Assembly: GCA_945865535.1 (NCBI GenBank) | Contig: CAMBDW010000013.1 | Span: forward strand, 1-43,659 | DNA: 43,659 bases | Source: Chryseobacterium gleum | GTDB taxonomy: Bacteria; Bacteroidota; Bacteroidia; Flavobacteriales; BACL11 | Direction of reading: 5' to 3' | In this document: positions 41,511-43,659 of the stretch, piece by piece | How positions within the stretch are numbered: position 1 is the first letter of the stretch | Layout of the letters: each line of letters starts with the position of its first letter | Made by a program: the position numbers and the translations under genes | Notes under the pieces: model-generated | Databases searched by the model: none | Seen by the model: only the letters and a program-made list of their open reading frames with translations | Told to the model about the DNA's origin: nothing

Positions 41511-43659
41511 ATGAGAATATCTATACTTTTTATTTGCTTCATTTCTTTGACATTTTCATCAAATGTTTTTGCTCAAATTTCAGGTTGCACCGATTCTTTA
41601 GCACTTAATTTTAACCCACTGGCTACCATTGATGATAGTAGCTGTTGTGCAGCTGGCATTCCTTTTGGAACACAAATAGGGCTAGACATAGATGGAGAAA
41701 CAGCTTCTGATTGGAGTGGCGCTTCAGTATCCTTAAGTGCTGATGGATCTACTCTGGCTATTGGAGCTCATAGAAATGATGGAAATACTGGAAGTGCTGC
41801 CGACAACAGAGGTCATGTTAGGGTGTATCAAAAGGTTGTAGGTTACTGGTCTCAAGTAGGGCAAGATATAAATGGAGAAACAGCTGGTGATTTTAGTGGA
41901 TTTTCAGTATCCTTAAGTGCTGATGGATCTATTCTGGCTATTGGAGCTTATAACAATGATGGAACTGGCTCAAATGCTGGCCATGTTCGTGTGTATCAAA
42001 ATGTGGGAGGTACCTGGACTCAAGTAGGGGTAGATATAAATGGAGAAGCTGCTAATGATCAGAGTGGCTACTCAGTATCCTTAAGTGCTGATGGAACTAC
42101 CCTGGCTATTGGAGCTACAAAAAATGATGGAAATCAGGCATCTACTTCTGACAACAGAGGTCATGTAAGGGTGTATAAAAATGTAGGAGGCACCTGGACT
42201 TTAGTAGGATCTGAGATAAATGGAGAAGCAGCTGGGGATGAAAGTGGCTATTCAGTATCCTTAAATACTGATGGATCTATTCTGGCCATTGGCGCTCGTT
42301 ATAATGATGGAAATGGCTCTAATTCTGGTCATGTTCGTGTGTATCAAAATGTGGGGGGCACCTGGACTCAAATAGGGGTAGATATAAATGGAGAAGCAAC
42401 TTTGGACGAAAGTGGCTACTGCGTATCCTTAAGTGCTGATGGATCTACTCTGGCTATTGGAGCTTATAAAAATGATGGCAATGGCTCTAATGCTGGTCAT
42501 GTAAGAGTTTATAATTTTAATGGCACAGCTTGGACTCAGTTAGGAATTGATATAAATGGAGAAGCAGCTGGGGATGAAAGTGGCTCTTCAGTATCCTTAA
42601 GTTCTGATGGATCTACTCTGGCTATTGGAGCTCCTAAAAATTCTGGAAATGGCACGCAGAGGGGTCATGTTCGTGTGTATCAAAATGTAGCAGGATCCTG
42701 GACTCAAATAGGCGTAGATTTAAATGGGGAACTAGAATATGATTACAGTGGTAATTCAGTATCTTTAAGTGCTGATGCAAATACTTTGGCTATTGGAGCT
42801 CAGCTTAATGAAACAACTGATGCTGGTCATGTTCGGGTGTATAGTACAGTTGGTACTGGCTACACCAGCCCACCTTGTTCTGGTTGTATGGATGCTAGCG
42901 CCTATAATTATGATCCTTATTCTTTAATTCCTGATGGTTCTTGTATACCTGTAGTAAATGGATGTATGACAGTTGGAGCATGTAACTATAATGCTTTAGC
43001 TAATACTGATGATGGTAGTTGTACTCCTTTAACAACTACGGGGAGTGTAACTACTTCTATCTGTTCTGGAGATTCCTATACTTGGCCTGCTAATGGAGTC
43101 ACCTATACTACAACTCAATCAGGTACTACTTTGGTTACAGGTTGTAATACTGCAACACTTAATTTAACCGTAACTCCTTTAACCACTACGGGAAGTGTGA
43201 CTACTTATATCTGTTCTGGAGATTCCTATACTTGGCCTGAAAATGGAGTTACTTATACTACTGCTCAATCGGGTGTTTCTGTAGTTACAGCTTGTAATAC
43301 TGCAACACTTAATTTAACAATAACTCCTTTAACAACTAATGGAGATGTAACTACATCAATTTGTGCTGGAGATTCTTATACTTGGCCTTTACCCTTAGGT
43401 ACTGGTTTAACATATACTACTGCTCAAACTAATGTTACTAATGTTGTCGGTTGTAATACTGCAACACTTAATTTAACCATAACTCCTTTAACAACTACGG
43501 GGAGTGTAACTACTTCTATCTGTACTGGAGATTCCTATACTTGGCCTGCTAATGGAGTCACCTATACTACAACTCAATCAGGTACTACTTTGGTTACAGG
43601 TTGTAATACTGCAACACTTAATTTAACCGTAACTCCTTTAACCACTACGGGAAGTGTGA
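41511..43659 (+). CDS. Very large secreted repeat protein, 3' end outside the window (adhesin-like, probable T9SS cargo)
   Basis: The frame is open from ATG 41511 to the window end, 716 codons with no stop. It begins with a signal peptide (MRISILFICFISLTFSSNVFAQ split near residue 21) and a short Cys motif SGCTDSLALNFNPLATIDDSSC. Next come seven repeats of 56-60 residues (from 41685) with the core SVSLSADGSTLAIGA and GHVRVYQNVGGTW, resembling FG-GAP-type beta-propeller blades. Two GC(M)xxxAxNYxxxxxxDGSC motifs follow, then 50-residue Ser/Thr repeats with SGDSYTWP and CNTATLNLT cores (from 43023). This architecture is typical of Bacteroidota surface adhesins. A sorting tail should lie beyond the window. 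Confidence 0.85.
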   Translation, partial: MRISILFICFISLTFSSNVFAQISGCTDSLALNFNPLATIDDSSCCAAGIPFGTQIGLDIDGETASDWSGASVSLSADGSTLAIGAHRNDGNTGSAADNRGHVRVYQKVVGYWSQVGQDINGETAGDFSGFSVSLSADGSILAIGAYNNDGTGSNAGHVRVYQNVGGTWTQVGVDINGEAANDQSGYSVSLSADGTTLAIGATKNDGNQASTSDNRGHVRVYKNVGGTWTLVGSEINGEAAGDESGYSVSLNTDGSILAIGARYNDGNGSNSGHVRVYQNVGGTWTQIGVDINGEATLDESGYCVSLSADGSTLAIGAYKNDGNGSNAGHVRVYNFNGTAWTQLGIDINGEAAGDESGSSVSLSSDGSTLAIGAPKNSGNGTQRGHVRVYQNVAGSWTQIGVDLNGELEYDYSGNSVSLSADANTLAIGAQLNETTDAGHVRVYSTVGTGYTSPPCSGCMDASAYNYDPYSLIPDGSCIPVVNGCMTVGACNYNALANTDDGSCTPLTTTGSVTTSICSGDSYTWPANGVTYTTTQSGTTLVTGCNTATLNLTVTPLTTTGSVTTYICSGDSYTWPENGVTYTTAQSGVSVVTACNTATLNLTITPLTTNGDVTTSICAGDSYTWPLPLGTGLTYTTAQTNVTNVVGCNTATLNLTITPLTTTGSVTTSICTGDSYTWPANGVTYTTTQSGTTLVTGCNTATLNLTVTPLTTTGSV
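41685..42870 (+). repeat. Seven tandem 168/180-bp repeats (FG-GAP-like propeller blades)
   Basis: Units start at 41685, 41865, 42033, 42213, 42381, 42549 and 42717, with periods of 180, 168, 180, 168, 168 and 168 bases. The two lengths reflect a 12-base indel in the loop after the NDG motif. Seven blades would suit a closed beta-propeller, an inference from the count. Confidence 0.85.
43023..43659 (+). repeat. Tandem 150/159-bp Ser/Thr-rich repeats with a 459-bp higher-order period, open at window end
   Basis: Units start at 43023, 43173, 43323, 43482 and 43632. Units 1 and 4 differ at one visible base (TGTTCTGGA versus TGTACTGGA), and the start of unit 5 equals that of unit 2, so a three-unit block of 459 bases is repeated. 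The window ends inside the second block. Confidence 0.9.

Noticed and set aside
41685-43659. Repeats at the right edge as a CRISPR array or non-coding satellite
   Set aside because: Every period is a multiple of three and one reading frame stays open for 716 codons, so the repeats are coding.

Overview
The window looks like a draft-genome contig from a marine-type or environmental member of the Bacteroidota, most likely order Flavobacteriales. Evidence: visibly low G+C; a tmRNA whose tag reads GENNYALAA; many TAnnTTTG -7 promoter boxes with little Shine-Dalgarno sequence; a 287-residue primary sigma factor without region 1.1; type IX secretion (T9SS) genes porT and porX; and secreted proteins with T9SS-style tails. 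Genus cannot be read from this sequence. Both edges lie in repeat-prone DNA (an IS30 remnant on the left, a tandem-repeat adhesin on the right), as expected where an assembly breaks.

Layout. 1-1663: IS30 transposase fragment fused in frame to an NrtR-like Nudix regulator. 1690-2055: tmRNA. 2140-9472: housekeeping genes: a LYS1/AlaDH-fold dehydrogenase, rpe, rpoD, pnp, rpsO, accD and a class II aldolase. 9575-14303: SpoU methyltransferase, a small zinc-ribbon membrane protein and an aspC-hldE1-ubiE-porT operon. 14381-15965: small accessory island with a DUF6150 repeat protein, a truncated secreted protein and a Cys-repeat T9SS cargo. 15966-26230: one long minus-strand run, HD-domain protein - lpxD - lpxC/fabZ - lpxA - efp - serC - serA - DUF1015 - yggS - ridA - meaB. 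26257-29849: porX-tsaE-ald-DUF4258, divergent from the HD gene. 29846-31714: proline dehydrogenase and an O-methyltransferase. 31772-33102: three tandem, modular, secreted paralogs sharing an NFNK(A/T)N(N/D)Y motif that I do not recognise as a described family. 33188-39318: rsfS-ftsH-DUF2007-cdsA-psd, birA, SRPBCC-pyrE and a Nudix hydrolase. 39311-41176: LTA-synthase-like sulfatase. 41187-41296: an aberrant tRNA-Arg-like gene and terminator. 41511 to the end: the start of a very large secreted repeat protein with no stop in the window.

How they work together. The core genes cover envelope building (lipid A acyltransferases, heptose kinase, phosphatidylethanolamine synthesis, FtsH quality control), translation (EF-P, TsaE, S15, RsfS, tmRNA) and central or amino-acid metabolism. 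PorT and PorX belong to the T9SS, which probably exports the cargo proteins at 15027 and 41511. The least explained parts are the NFNK paralog cluster, the tRNA-Arg-like gene with anticodon GCG, and three genes whose -7 box ends exactly 4 nt before the ATG, suggesting leaderless transcripts.
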